A stretch of 64,000 bases of DNA, from positions 62,001 to 126,000 of the forward strand of contig CAJYLV010000008.1 in NCBI GenBank assembly GCA_913776255.1, read 5' to 3'. The notes beneath the pieces were generated by a model, which saw only the letters and a program-made list of their open reading frames with translations, searched no databases and was not told where the DNA came from. Below are positions 33,571-42,865 of the stretch, piece by piece. Made by a program: the position numbers and the translations under genes. Positions within the stretch are counted from its first letter, which is position 1; each line of letters opens with the position of its first letter. The stretch comes from an uncultured Sphingomonas sp. GTDB lineage: Bacteria > Pseudomonadota > Alphaproteobacteria > Sphingomonadales > Sphingomonadaceae.

Positions 33571-35574
33571 ATGGAAATGCTCTCGATCACGCTGCCCGAC
33601 GGTTCGGTCCGCGAGGTCGCGTCCGGCACCACCCCCGCCGACATCGCCGCCGCGATCGGGCCGGGGCTCGCCAAGGCGGCGATCGCCGCGCGCGTGGATG
33701 AAGGTCAGGGGGGCGAGCTGCGCGACCTGTCGCGCCCGCTGACGCAGGACGCGCGGCTGGCGCTGGTGACGCAGAAGGACGAGGCGGACGCGCTGGAGCT
33801 GGCGCGCCACGACTTCGCGCACGTGATGGCGGAGGCGGTGCAGCATCTGTTCCCCGGCACGCAGATCACCTTCGGCCCGGCGACCGAGGACGGCTTCTAT
33901 TACGACTTCGCACCCAAGGACCGCCCGTTCACCGACGAGGATTTGCCCGCGATCGAGGCCGAGATGCGCCGCATCATCGCGAAGAACGAGCCGTTCACGC
34001 GCGAGGTCTGGTCGCGCGAGCAGTTGATCGAGACGTGGAAGACGCAGGGCGAGACGTTCAAGGCCGAATGGGCAGCCGAACTGCCCGATGGCGAGGAGCT
34101 GACGATCTATCGTCAGGGCGCATGGCTCGACATGTGCCGCGGGCCGCACATGCCCTCGACCGGGCGGCTCGATCCCAACGCCTTCAAGCTGACGCGCGTC
34201 TCGGGTGCCTATTGGCGCGGCGACCAGAAGAACGCGATGCTCAGCCGCGTCTATGGCACCGGCTGGCTCAACAAGAAGCAGCTCGACGCGCATCTGACGA
34301 TGCTGGAAGAGGCCGCCAAGCGCGACCACCGCAAGATCGGCGCGGAGATGGACCTGTTCCACCTTCAGTCCGAGGCGCAGGGCTCAGTGTTCTGGCACCC
34401 CAAGGGCTATATCCTGTGGCGGCAGATGGAGGCGTATATGCGCCGCCGGCTCGACGCCGCCGATTATGCCGAGGTGAAGACGCCGCAGCTGATGGATGCG
34501 CGGCAGTGGGAACAATCGGGCCACTGGGGCAAGTATCGCGAGAACATGTTCGTCGTCCCCGACGAAATCCCCAATACCGAGGACGAGGGCGCGGTCATCA
34601 GCGGCGATGCCGACATGATGGCGCTGAAGCCGATGAATTGCCCGGCGCACGTGCTGATCTTCAAGCAGGGGATCAAGTCGTACCGCGACCTGCCGATCCG
34701 CATGGCCGAATTCGGCTGCTGCCACCGCAACGAGCCGCATGGCGCGCTGCACGGGATCATGCGCGTCCGCCAGTTCACGCAGGACGACGCGCATATCTTC
34801 GTGCGCGAGGACCAAGTTATTGCAGAAGTCCGGAAATTCTGCGAACTTTTACACTCGGTGTATGAGCATCTAGGATTCACCGACTATTCTATAAAGCTGG
34901 CATTGCGACCTGAAAAGCGTTTCGGGTCAGACGACATGTGGGATCGCGCTGAGGAAGAGTTACGAGAAGCTGTTCGGCAGGCTAGTTGCCCATCCGCGAT
35001 CAAGGACAAGTTCGAGGAGTTGCCGGGCGAAGGTGCCTTCTACGCGCCGAAGCTGGAGTTCCACCTGACTGATGCGATCGGGCGGACGTGGCAGGTCGGC
35101 ACGATCCAGTCGGATCGCGTGCTGCCCGACCGGCTCGACGCGAGCTATGTCGGCGAGGACGGCAATCGCCACCGTCCGGTGATGCTGCACCGCGCGATCC
35201 TCGGCACGTTCGAGCGCTTCATCGGCATCCTGATCGAGCATCACGCCGGGCGCTTCCCGCTGCGGCTGAGCCCGGTGCAGGCGGTGGTGGCGACGATCGT
35301 CTCCGACGCCGACGATTACGCGCATGAGGTCGCGGCCAGACTGCGTGCGGCTGGCATCCGTGTCGAGACCGACCTGCGCAACGAGAAGATCAACTACAAG
35401 GTCCGCGAACATTCGGTCGCCAAGGTTCCGAACCTGCTGGTGGTCGGCAAGCGCGAGGCCGAGGAAGGCAAGGTCGCGCTGCGTCGGCTCGGCAGCCAGG
35501 CACAGACCTTCCTGACACTCGACGAGGTCGTCGCTATGCTGCGGCAGGAGGCGACCCCGCCCGATCTTCGTTAG
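33571..35574 (+). CDS. thrS: Threonyl-tRNA synthetase
   Basis: A 667-residue class II synthetase that charges tRNA-Thr. TGS domain at 1-65 ([12 protein letters not shown]), editing domain at about 70-230 with [15 protein letters not shown], catalytic core with [12 protein letters not shown] and [23 protein letters not shown], and an anticodon-binding C-terminus. I use the ATG at 33571; the open frame upstream is not part of the protein. Codons between about 34811 and 34996 (residues 414-476) are strikingly unlike the rest (CTT TTA, CTA GGA, TCT ATA), although the protein stays a normal ThrRS. Uma2 and a small gene lie between thrS and infC. Confidence 0.97.
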   Translation: MEMLSITLPDGSVREVASGTTPADIAAAIGPGLAKAAIAARVDEGQGGELRDLSRPLTQDARLALVTQKDEADALELARHDFAHVMAEAVQHLFPGTQITFGPATEDGFYYDFAPKDRPFTDEDLPAIEAEMRRIIAKNEPFTREVWSREQLIETWKTQGETFKAEWAAELPDGEELTIYRQGAWLDMCRGPHMPSTGRLDPNAFKLTRVSGAYWRGDQKNAMLSRVYGTGWLNKKQLDAHLTMLEEAAKRDHRKIGAEMDLFHLQSEAQGSVFWHPKGYILWRQMEAYMRRRLDAADYAEVKTPQLMDARQWEQSGHWGKYRENMFVVPDEIPNTEDEGAVISGDADMMALKPMNCPAHVLIFKQGIKSYRDLPIRMAEFGCCHRNEPHGALHGIMRVRQFTQDDAHIFVREDQVIAEVRKFCELLHSVYEHLGFTDYSIKLALRPEKRFGSDDMWDRAEEELREAVRQASCPSAIKDKFEELPGEGAFYAPKLEFHLTDAIGRTWQVGTIQSDRVLPDRLDASYVGEDGNRHRPVMLHRAILGTFERFIGILIEHHAGRFPLRLSPVQAVVATIVSDADDYAHEVAARLRAAGIRVETDLRNEKINYKVREHSVAKVPNLLVVGKREAEEGKVALRRLGSQAQTFLTLDEVVAMLRQEATPPDLR

Positions 35575-35590
35575 CGCCAAGGAGCGTGGC

Positions 35591-36157
35591 ATGACGATCC
35601 TGCAGGACATCAAGGCCGGCGCGATCCCGGCGCGACTGACCGTCGATCAGCTGTACGACCTCACCGCGGCGGGCACCCTGGCGGAGGATGAGAAGTTCGA
35701 GCTGATCGACGGGGAGATCGTGCCGATGGCAGCGGCGAAGACGGACTGGCACTCGATCATGACGTCGCGCCTGACCCGCGCGCTGGTGCTGGCGCTGCCG
35801 GGAGATCTGCGCCTGTTCGTCGAGCCGTCCGTGACCTTCTCGCCTGCCCTGCTGCTCGAGCCCGATCTGGCCGTGTGGAAAAAGGGAGGAATGCCGCGGC
35901 AGGTGCGCGGTCCCGATCTGATGTTGGTGATCGAGGTCGCGGACAGTTCGCTGGGCTATGATCTGCGAACCAAGGCCCCGCTCTATGCCGAACATGGCGT
36001 TCGCGATTATTGGGTCGTCGATGCGGTGCGCCAGACGATCCGGACGCACCGCCTGCCCGTGCGCGGGCGCTACACGGAGGTCGAGGAATTTGAGGCGCAC
36101 CAGCCGGTGACGGCGGCGCTGGTCGACGTGACGATCCGTCTCGACGCGCTCGACTGA
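35591..36157 (+). CDS. Uma2 family (PD-(D/E)XK-like) putative endonuclease
   Basis: A 188-residue Uma2/DUF820 protein. Conserved parts are YDLTAAGTLAEDEKFELIDGEIV, the EPDLAVWK segment and DLMLVIEVADSSLGYDLRTK, ending with YGV-type YAEHGVRDYWVVD. The family has a restriction-endonuclease-like fold with Asp, Glu and Lys active-site residues; members are abundant in cyanobacteria and common in sphingomonads, but the biological role is unknown. It follows thrS by only 16 bases and may be co-transcribed. Confidence 0.88.
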   Translation: MTILQDIKAGAIPARLTVDQLYDLTAAGTLAEDEKFELIDGEIVPMAAAKTDWHSIMTSRLTRALVLALPGDLRLFVEPSVTFSPALLLEPDLAVWKKGGMPRQVRGPDLMLVIEVADSSLGYDLRTKAPLYAEHGVRDYWVVDAVRQTIRTHRLPVRGRYTEVEEFEAHQPVTAALVDVTIRLDALD

Positions 36158-36229
36158 CGCGGGGCGCCGATGCTCGACGTCTTCGCCGGGCGCGCCTATA
36201 TTGGAGTCAGATGACGGGGAGCGGAGACG

Positions 36230-36550
36230 ATGCTTAGCGTGGTTGCAGCTCTGGCGCTGACGCTTGCCCTGCCAGCGACGGCGCAGACGGGGATCAACGG
36301 ACCGGTCGGCGGGGCCGGGACGAGCGTCCACGACAACGACCGGCGCATCGATCGCGAGCGGGACGCCGGTCGCCTGTCGCGCAGCGATGCGCGGCGCGCC
36401 AGGACCGAGAACGGCCTCACCGACGATCTGGCGCGGCGCTACGGCAGCGACGGGCGGCTCACCGACGCCGAGCAGGCCGAGATCACCAATCGCAACAATG
36501 CGATGCAAAGCATCCTCAACGCGCCGGCCCGCACCGGGCCGAAGCGCTGA
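36230..36550 (+). CDS. Small secreted hypothetical protein
   Basis: A 106-residue protein with signal peptide [19 protein letters not shown]. The mature part is hydrophilic, rich in Arg and Asp ([20 protein letters not shown]), and contains the sequence [17 protein letters not shown] do not recognise a named family; similar Asp/Arg-rich periplasmic proteins occur in sphingomonads. The ATG at 36230 is preceded by GGGGAGCGGAG. It lies between Uma2 and infC on the same strand. Confidence 0.7.
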   Translation: MLSVVAALALTLALPATAQTGINGPVGGAGTSVHDNDRRIDRERDAGRLSRSDARRARTENGLTDDLARRYGSDGRLTDAEQAEITNRNNAMQSILNAPARTGPKR

Positions 36551-36577
36551 GCGACGTTTTTGGCGCGACGGAATAAG

Positions 36578-36599
36578 CCCTCTCCCCAAAGGGGAGAGG
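36578..36599. repeat. Single REP arm, family A
   Basis: CCTCTCCCC and GGGGAGAGG around AAA form a 9-bp stem between the small secreted gene and infC. It matches one arm of the paired elements at 44417, 46051 and 57214. It may also act as a weak terminator for the upstream gene. Confidence 0.7.
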
Positions 36600-36689
36600 A
36601 CTTTGACGGTGCCCCCGCTTCCAAAACGCGAACAGATACCCTATATTGAGAGGGTAACCGATACAGGAGAAATACCCATACGTCCTCCC

Positions 36690-37223
36690 ATGATGCGCCG
36701 TCCGATGCAGGCGCCTCCGATGAACGGCCCGCGGTTCAATGAGTGGATCCAGAGCCCGAAGGTCCGCGTGATCGATCACGAGGGAGAGAACCTTGGCGTG
36801 ATGTACACGCGCGAGGCGATGGAGCAGGCGCGCGAGGTCGGGCTCGACCTGGTCGAGGTGTCGCCCAATGCCGATCCGCCCGTGGCCAAGTTCCTCGACG
36901 TCGGCAAGTTCAAGTACGAGGCGCAGAAGAAGGCGAATCTCGCGCGCAAGTCGCAGAAGACGCAGGAGATCAAGGAGATCAAGATGCGTCCGAACATCGA
37001 CGACCACGATTACGACACCAAGATGAAGAAGGTCGTCGAATTCATCGAGGAAGGCGACAAGGTGAAGGTCACCATGCGCTTCCGCGGTCGCGAGTTGAGC
37101 CACGGCCAGCTCGGCATGAACGTGCTGCAGCGAGTCGCCGAGCAGGTGCAGGAAGTCGCCAAGGTGGAGGCCTATCCGCGCATGGAAGGCCGCCAGATGT
37201 TAATGGTGCTCGCCCCCAAGTAA
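36690..37223 (+). CDS. infC: Translation initiation factor IF-3
   Basis: A 177-residue IF-3 from the ATG at 36690. N-domain: [20 protein letters not shown]; linker with [19 protein letters not shown]-domain: [20 protein letters not shown] and [17 protein letters not shown]-3 checks start codons and keeps subunits apart. AGGAGA at 36665-36670 is 19 bases from the ATG but 7 bases from an in-frame ATA at 36678, so initiation at ATA (181 residues) is plausible, as infC often uses rare starts for autoregulation. rpmI and rplT, usual downstream partners, are absent here. Confidence 0.95.
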   Translation: MMRRPMQAPPMNGPRFNEWIQSPKVRVIDHEGENLGVMYTREAMEQAREVGLDLVEVSPNADPPVAKFLDVGKFKYEAQKKANLARKSQKTQEIKEIKMRPNIDDHDYDTKMKKVVEFIEEGDKVKVTMRFRGRELSHGQLGMNVLQRVAEQVQEVAKVEAYPRMEGRQMLMVLAPK

Positions 37224-37255
37224 GCGCGGGCGATTTGCCCAGCCTGCCGTAACGT

Positions 37256-37290
37256 CCGCCGCGCCCGATCAGCGCGGCGGCGTTGCATTT
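37256..37290 (+). terminator. infC: Hairpin terminator candidate after infC
   Basis: CCGCCGCGC and GCGCGGCGG form a 9-bp stem around CCGATCA, followed by CGTTGCATTT. It lies 33 bases past the infC stop. The tail is only moderately T-rich. Confidence 0.6.
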
Positions 37291-37362
37291 GTCCGACAGC
37301 GTTTTCGAAATTCTCTGTTCGACGCTCGAAAATGGCTGGACGGACGCGGCTTCTGCGTTACG

Positions 37363-37409
37363 CTCTCCCAATACCGAACCTTCAAAGAGTTCGGATGACA
37401 TTGGGAGAG
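37363..37409 (+). promoter_or_regulatory. Nested leader hairpin enclosing the TonB receptor ribosome binding site
   Basis: Outer stem CTCTCCCAAT (37363-37372) with ATTGGGAGAG (37400-37409); inner stem CCGAAC (37374-37379) with GTTCGG (37389-37394) around CTTCAAAGA. The 3' arm contains GGGAG, the ribosome binding site for the ATG at 37420, so the closed form should block translation. An imperfect inverted repeat TTTTCGA (37302-37308) / TCGAAAA (37326-37332) lies just upstream. Function is inferred. Confidence 0.6.
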
Positions 37410-37419
37410 AGATAGCGCC

Positions 37420-40233
37420 ATGCGTCTTACCGCCACCCTTCTGTCCACCGCCGCCGCGGTGCTGGCAATGCCGGCCCTGGCGCAGGACCAGACGAGCCCC
37501 GTCACCACCAACGCCGCGGTCGCCGGACAAAGCGACACCGCCTCTGCGCAATCGGGCGATACCAGCCTGCTCAACGCCGGCGACATCGTCGTGACCGCGA
37601 CGCGGCGCGCCGAGCGGCTGGCCGACGTGCCGATCTCGATCAACGCGGTCAGCCAGGCCGCGTTGCAGAATTCCGGCGCCACCGACATCCGCCAGCTCGC
37701 GCAGCTCGCGCCGTCGCTCAACGTCTCCTCGACAGGGTCGGAGGCGAACGCCTCGGCGCGCGTCCGCGGCATCGGCACGGTCGGCGACAATCCCGGGCTC
37801 GAAAGCTCGGTGACGGTCTTCATCGACGGCGTGTACCGCAGCCGCACCGGCTCGGGGCTGAACGATCTCGGCGAGGTCGACCGCGTCGAGGTGCTGCGCG
37901 GGCCGCAGGGCACCTTGTCGGGGCGCAATTCCTCGGCGGGTGCGATCAACATCTACACCAAGGCGCCGTCGTTCGATTTCGGCGGCTATGCCGAGGGCAC
38001 GTACGGCAATTACGATTTCTACCGTGTCGCGGGGGCGATCACCGGGCCGATCGTCAAGGATCTGCTCGCGTTCCGCATCGACGGCGTCGCCTCGAAGCGC
38101 GACGGCTTCTACCGCGACGTCGTCAACGACACCGACTATAACGACCGCAACCGCTGGTTCGTGCGCGGGCAATTGTTGCTGGAGCCGTCGCCCGATTTCT
38201 CGGTGCGGCTGATCGGCGACTATACGTGGCGCAACGAGAAATGCTGCGGCGCGGTCTTTGTCGACACGCGCGAGAAGACCGACCCGACGCCGGGCGCGCC
38301 GGGCGATTACGCGATCAACCCGGCGGGCAATCGCATCGTCAGCGTCATGCAGCAGATCGCCACGCTGCGTGGCTATCCGGCGGGCAGTGTCTTCCCGGCC
38401 GGCAACGATCCGTACAGCCGCCGCATCGCCTTCACGCCGGGCCGCGCCTATGCGAACGTCACCAAGGATTACGGCGGGTCGGGGCAGATCGACTGGAACC
38501 TCGGCAGCGCGGCGCTGACCTCGATCACCGCCTATCGCGAATACAAGTCGGACGGCGCGAACGACATCGACGCCAATGTGCTCGACATCGGCTATCGCCC
38601 GAACGACGGCAACAACTACCGCCAGTTCCATACCTTCACGCAGGAATTGCGGCTGAACGGCGAGGCGTTCGGCGACCGGCTCAACTGGCTGATCGGCGGC
38701 TTCTTCAGCAACGAGGATTTGCAGGTCGTCGACAATCTGAAGTTCGGGCGCGACTATGGTGCGTTCGCCGCCTGCCGGATCGTCGCGACGATCAACCCCA
38801 ATGCCGCGCTGCGCAACCCCGCCAATCCGGGATGCCTGAGCGCGGCCGGCTCGGCAATCCTGCAAGGGCAGCTGCCGGGCACGACCGCGGCGTTCGGCGC
38901 GGCGACCCCGATCGTGCTGGGCAGCATCCGCCTGCTTTCGACGCTCAACGACCTCGGCACGACGCGCGACGTCTACAATCAGAACAGCAAGAGCTTCGCC
39001 GTCTTCACCCACAACATCTTCCGCCTGACCGACCGGCTGTCGCTGACCGCCGGCCTGCGCTGGACCCGCGAGCAGAAGGACTTCGACGCCACGTTCGGCA
39101 ACAACAACACCGTCTGTCCGCAGGTGCAGTCGCTGCTCGGCGCCGGGCCGGCGGGCAATCTGTTCAACAACGCGCAGCTGGCCGCGCTGACCCGCGGCAT
39201 CGCGACGCTGGCCTGTACCGGCAATTCGTCGAGCCGACTCAACGGCCAGACGATCAGCGACAAGCTGCGCGAGAACCAGGTCACCGGGACGGCGGTGCTC
39301 AGCTGGAAGCCGACCGACCGCCTGATGACCTATGCCAGCTATTCACGCGGCTACAAGGCGGGCGGCTACAATCTCGATCGCTCCGATCTGGGCGACGCCT
39401 ATAATCCGGCGACGATCGCCAATATCGACGCCAGCCGGCTGCGCTTCGATCCCGAGACGGTGAATGCCTATGAAGTCGGCCTGAAATATTCGAGCCGGCA
39501 GTTCACCTTCAACCTCGCGGGCTTCCGGTCCGAGTTCAAGAATTTCCAGCTCAACACCTTCAATGGCACCAATTACGTCGTCGAGAATATCGGCTCCTGC
39601 TCGGACGGGTTGAACGGCGCCGATCGCGACAACTCGCTCGCCACCGGCGCGTGCAGCGGCGACGTGCGCTACGGCGTGGTCAGCCAGGGGTTCGAGGCGG
39701 AAGCGGGCTTCTACCCGGCCGAGCATCTCGCGATCAACATGGGCTATACGTTCGCCGATACGAAGTACCGCCGCAATCTGGTCGGGTCGGACGCGGGCGC
39801 GGCGCTCGATCCGGCGCTGTTCCTGCTGTCGGGCTCGCAGATGTCGAACGCGCCGCGCAACGTCATCACCACGTCGGTGAGCTGGAACCCGCCGATCGGC
39901 AATTCGGGCATGTCGGCGCTGTTCTACGTCGACCAGCGCACGGTGTCCGATTACAACACCGGCTCCGACCTGTTCATCGAGAAGGAGCAGGACGGCTTCA
40001 CGTTGCTCAACGCGCGCGTCGGGTTGCGCGGCAATCAGGATCGCTGGGCAGTCGAGGTGTGGGCGCAGAATTTGCTCGACACCGATTACCAGCAGGTGGC
40101 GTTCAACGCGCCATTCCAGGGCGCGGGCAGCCTCCAGCAGGTGCAGGCGTTCGGCGGGGTCGGCAACCAGCTGTTCGCGTCGTTCCTCGCCGAGCCGCGC
40201 ACTTATGGGCTGACGCTGCGGACGCGATTCTGA
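37420..40233 (+). CDS. TonB-dependent receptor
   Basis: A 937-residue outer-membrane receptor. Signal peptide MRLTATLLSTAAAVLAMPALAQ; TonB box region DIVVTATRRAERLADVP; plug domain at about 55-170 with DRVEVLRGPQGTLSGRNSSAGAI (as two segments); then a 22-strand-type barrel ending in YGLTLRTRF, whose terminal Phe is the usual signal for outer-membrane insertion. The substrate is unknown; sphingomonads use such receptors for plant sugars, siderophores and aromatics. It stands alone after infC. A stem-loop covers its ribosome binding site. Repeat copy B3 follows the stop. Confidence 0.93.
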   Translation: MRLTATLLSTAAAVLAMPALAQDQTSPVTTNAAVAGQSDTASAQSGDTSLLNAGDIVVTATRRAERLADVPISINAVSQAALQNSGATDIRQLAQLAPSLNVSSTGSEANASARVRGIGTVGDNPGLESSVTVFIDGVYRSRTGSGLNDLGEVDRVEVLRGPQGTLSGRNSSAGAINIYTKAPSFDFGGYAEGTYGNYDFYRVAGAITGPIVKDLLAFRIDGVASKRDGFYRDVVNDTDYNDRNRWFVRGQLLLEPSPDFSVRLIGDYTWRNEKCCGAVFVDTREKTDPTPGAPGDYAINPAGNRIVSVMQQIATLRGYPAGSVFPAGNDPYSRRIAFTPGRAYANVTKDYGGSGQIDWNLGSAALTSITAYREYKSDGANDIDANVLDIGYRPNDGNNYRQFHTFTQELRLNGEAFGDRLNWLIGGFFSNEDLQVVDNLKFGRDYGAFAACRIVATINPNAALRNPANPGCLSAAGSAILQGQLPGTTAAFGAATPIVLGSIRLLSTLNDLGTTRDVYNQNSKSFAVFTHNIFRLTDRLSLTAGLRWTREQKDFDATFGNNNTVCPQVQSLLGAGPAGNLFNNAQLAALTRGIATLACTGNSSSRLNGQTISDKLRENQVTGTAVLSWKPTDRLMTYASYSRGYKAGGYNLDRSDLGDAYNPATIANIDASRLRFDPETVNAYEVGLKYSSRQFTFNLAGFRSEFKNFQLNTFNGTNYVVENIGSCSDGLNGADRDNSLATGACSGDVRYGVVSQGFEAEAGFYPAEHLAINMGYTFADTKYRRNLVGSDAGAALDPALFLLSGSQMSNAPRNVITTSVSWNPPIGNSGMSALFYVDQRTVSDYNTGSDLFIEKEQDGFTLLNARVGLRGNQDRWAVEVWAQNLLDTDYQQVAFNAPFQGAGSLQQVQAFGGVGNQLFASFLAEPRTYGLTLRTRF

Positions 40234-40253
40234 GCAGAAACAGCTGATTTTTT

Positions 40254-40330
40254 CGTCATTGCGAGCGCAGCGAAGCAATCCAGGGTTGGATCAGGACACC
40301 CTAGATTGCGTCGCTTCACTCGCAATGACG
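40254..40330. repeat. REPIN-like palindromic repeat, family B, copy 3
   Basis: A 77-base copy between the convergent TonB receptor and proS ends. Ends: CGTCATTGCGAGCGCAGCG and CGCTTCACTCGCAATGACG. The internal sequence CCAGGGTTGGA matches copy 1. Confidence 0.85.
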
Positions 40331-40337
40331 AATTGCG

Positions 40338-41867
40338 TCAATACGCCCGCCCGACCAGTACGCGCTCGACCGCAGCGTCGCCGGTGAAGATGCACGCGCC
40401 GTCCGCGGCCGCCTGCCCCATCGGCGCGTTGCGCAGCGTCAGCTTGAGCGCCTTCAGCCGCTCGACCACCGCGTCGAGCCCCGCCCCGGTCGGACGCGAC
40501 CATTGCACCTCCAGCCAGCCGGGATTCTTCGCGCCCTCGGCGAAATGCGCCTCGACCTGTGCCCAGTCGCTGGCCGGAGCGATGTTCGCCTCCAGCCGCG
40601 CCTTCGCCTGATCGAACAAGGTCTGCTGGATATCGGCGAGCAGCGCCGCGACCCCATCCGCGAAACCGTCGCGCGCCACCGCGGCGCTGTCGAGCTTGCC
40701 GTCCTCGCGGTACAGGCGATCGCGGCGGATCACCGAGATGTTGCCCGCCGCCATGTCGCGCCCGCCGACCTCGATCACGAGCGGCGCGCCCTTCTTGATC
40801 CAGCCCCAGCGCTTGTTCGTCGCCTTGACCGGCTTGAGATCGAGCAACGCGCGCACCGGCTCGCCGAACGCGCTTTCCGCCGCCAGCGCCTGCTGCAACG
40901 CGCGGCAATAGCTCACCAGCGCCTCGTCCTCGGGCGTGTCGCGGAGCATCGGGACGATCACCACCTGCCACGGTGCGACGCGCGGCGGCACGCGCAGACC
41001 GTCGTCGTCGCCGTGGACCATGATGAGCGCGCCGATCATCCGGGTCGACACGCCCCAGCTGGTCGTCTGCGCATGTTCCAGCTGCCCCTCGGCATTCTGG
41101 AAGCGGATGTTCTGCGCCTTGGCGAAGTTGGTGCCGAGGAAATGCGAGGTGCCGGCCTGAAGCGCCTTGCCGTCCTGCATCATCGCCTCGATCGACCAGG
41201 TGCCGACCGCGCCGGGGAAGCGCTCGTTCTCGGGCTTCTCGCCCGCGATCACCGGCACCGCGACGCAATTCTCGGCGAAATCGCGGTAGACCTCCAGCAT
41301 CTTGAGCGTTTCCTCGCGCGCCTCCTCGGCGGTGGCGTGCGCGGTATGCCCCTCCTGCCACAGGAATTCGGCGGTGCGCAGGAACATCCGCGTCCGCATC
41401 TCCCAGCGGACGACGTTCGCCCATTGGTTGATGAGCACCGGCAGGTCGCGCCACGACTGCACCCAGCGCGCGAAGGCATGGCCGATCACGGTCTCGCTGG
41501 TCGGGCGGACGACCAGCGGCTCCTCCAGCTTCGCGGCGGGATCGGGGACCAGCCCGCCCTTCCCGTCGGCGATCAGCCGGTGATGGGTGACGACCGCCAT
41601 TTCCTTCGCGAACCCTTCGACATGGCTCGCTTCCTGTTCGAAATAGCTGAGCGGGATGAAGACCGGGAAATAGCAATTCTCGTGTCCGGTCGCCTTGATG
41701 CGGTCGTCGAGCAGACGCTGGAACCGCTCCCAGATGCCATAGCCCCACGGCCGGATGACCATGCAGCCGCGCACACCCGATTCCTCGGCCATGTCGGCCT
41801 CGGTGATGACGGATTGATACCAGGCGGCGAAGTCGGCCTCGCGGGTGACGGGGAGCGCATGTTTCAT
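40338..41867 (-). CDS. proS: Prolyl-tRNA synthetase, eukaryote/archaea-like short type
   Basis: A 509-residue class II ProRS. The N-terminus MKHALPVTREADFAAWYQSV and GVRGCMVIRPWGYGIWERFQ identify the form without the bacterial editing insertion. Class II motif 2 is EMRTRMFLRTAEFLWQEGHT (RTAEFLWQEG), and motif 3 is near MVHGDDDGLRVPPRVAP. It ends in GRAY, as in the type with a C-terminal zinc-like domain. Bacterial-type ProRS is near 570-620 residues. This may be the sole ProRS of the genome, which the window cannot show. The start ATG at 41867 is well placed. Confidence 0.95.
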   Translation of the reverse strand: MKHALPVTREADFAAWYQSVITEADMAEESGVRGCMVIRPWGYGIWERFQRLLDDRIKATGHENCYFPVFIPLSYFEQEASHVEGFAKEMAVVTHHRLIADGKGGLVPDPAAKLEEPLVVRPTSETVIGHAFARWVQSWRDLPVLINQWANVVRWEMRTRMFLRTAEFLWQEGHTAHATAEEAREETLKMLEVYRDFAENCVAVPVIAGEKPENERFPGAVGTWSIEAMMQDGKALQAGTSHFLGTNFAKAQNIRFQNAEGQLEHAQTTSWGVSTRMIGALIMVHGDDDGLRVPPRVAPWQVVIVPMLRDTPEDEALVSYCRALQQALAAESAFGEPVRALLDLKPVKATNKRWGWIKKGAPLVIEVGGRDMAAGNISVIRRDRLYREDGKLDSAAVARDGFADGVAALLADIQQTLFDQAKARLEANIAPASDWAQVEAHFAEGAKNPGWLEVQWSRPTGAGLDAVVERLKALKLTLRNAPMGQAAADGACIFTGDAAVERVLVGRAY

Positions 41868-41956
41868 GCGCGCGGCGATAGCGGCAAAAGCGCCCGCTCG
41901 CCAAGCGGCAACGCGCGGGGTTCCTTTGACGCAGTGCGACGGTTAGGGACGACGGG

Positions 41957-42856
41957 ATGACGGGTGATCGCGTCCTGAAGGGCATCGCCCTGCGCCTGCT
42001 GGCGATTTTTTACCTGTCCTCGATGTCGGCGCTGGTGAAGCTCGCCGAGACGCGCGGCGCCTCGCTGCCCGAGACGATGTTCTGGCGACAGGCGTGCGCG
42101 CTGCCGGTGGTGCTGGCGTTCGTCGCGACCACGCGCGGGCTCGGGTCGCTGCGCACGACGCGGATCAAGGGGCATCTGGCGCGCTCGCTGGTCGGGGTGG
42201 TGGGGATGGTGTTCACCTTCGGCGCGGTGCTGTTGCTGCCGCTCGCCGAGGCGACGACCTTCCAGTTCACGGTGCCGATCTTCGCGACGATCCTCGGCGC
42301 GCTGGTGCTGGGTGAGCGCACCGGCGTGCAGCGCTGGGGCGCGGTGCTGGTCGGGTTCGCGGGCGTGCTGATCGTCGCGCAGCCGGGCGGCGGCACGCAT
42401 GTGCCGCTGTTCGGGGCGATCGTGGGGCTGCTGGCGGCGCTGTTTGTCGCCCTCGTCGCGATCCTGCTGCGGCAATTGCGCGACGAGCCGTCGGGGACGA
42501 CGGTGTTCTGGTTCTCGGTGCTGACGCTGCCGCTGATCGCGGTACCCTATGCCTTCCACCTCAAGGCGCACGATCCGCTGACATGGCTCAACCTCGCCGC
42601 GATCGGCGTGGTCGGCGGGTGCGGGCAGCTGGCGCTGACCGGCGCGGCGAAGCTGGCGCCAGTGACGACGGTGGTGCCGATGGACTATTCGGGGCTGATC
42701 TGGGCGACGCTCTACGGCTGGTTGCTGTTCGGGGTGCTGCCGAGCACGCTGACCTGGGTCGGCGCGCCGGTCATCATCGCGAGCGGGCTGTTCATCGTGT
42801 GGCGCGAGCAGCGGCTGGGCAAGCAGCAGACGGTGACGGCGGCGCCGGAGGATTGA
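41957..42856 (+). CDS. DMT family (EamA) transporter
   Basis: A 299-residue membrane protein with ten hydrophobic helices in two EamA repeats. Examples are FYLSSMSALVKLAETRG, MVFTFGAVLLLPLAEATTF and WATLYGWLLFGVLPSTLTW. EamA transporters export amino acids and other small metabolites; the substrate cannot be read from sequence. It is divergent from proS and convergent with gcvPB. Confidence 0.9.
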   Translation: MTGDRVLKGIALRLLAIFYLSSMSALVKLAETRGASLPETMFWRQACALPVVLAFVATTRGLGSLRTTRIKGHLARSLVGVVGMVFTFGAVLLLPLAEATTFQFTVPIFATILGALVLGERTGVQRWGAVLVGFAGVLIVAQPGGGTHVPLFGAIVGLLAALFVALVAILLRQLRDEPSGTTVFWFSVLTLPLIAVPYAFHLKAHDPLTWLNLAAIGVVGGCGQLALTGAAKLAPVTTVVPMDYSGLIWATLYGWLLFGVLPSTLTWVGAPVIIASGLFIVWREQRLGKQQTVTAAPED

Positions 42857-42865
42857 GCGCGGTCA

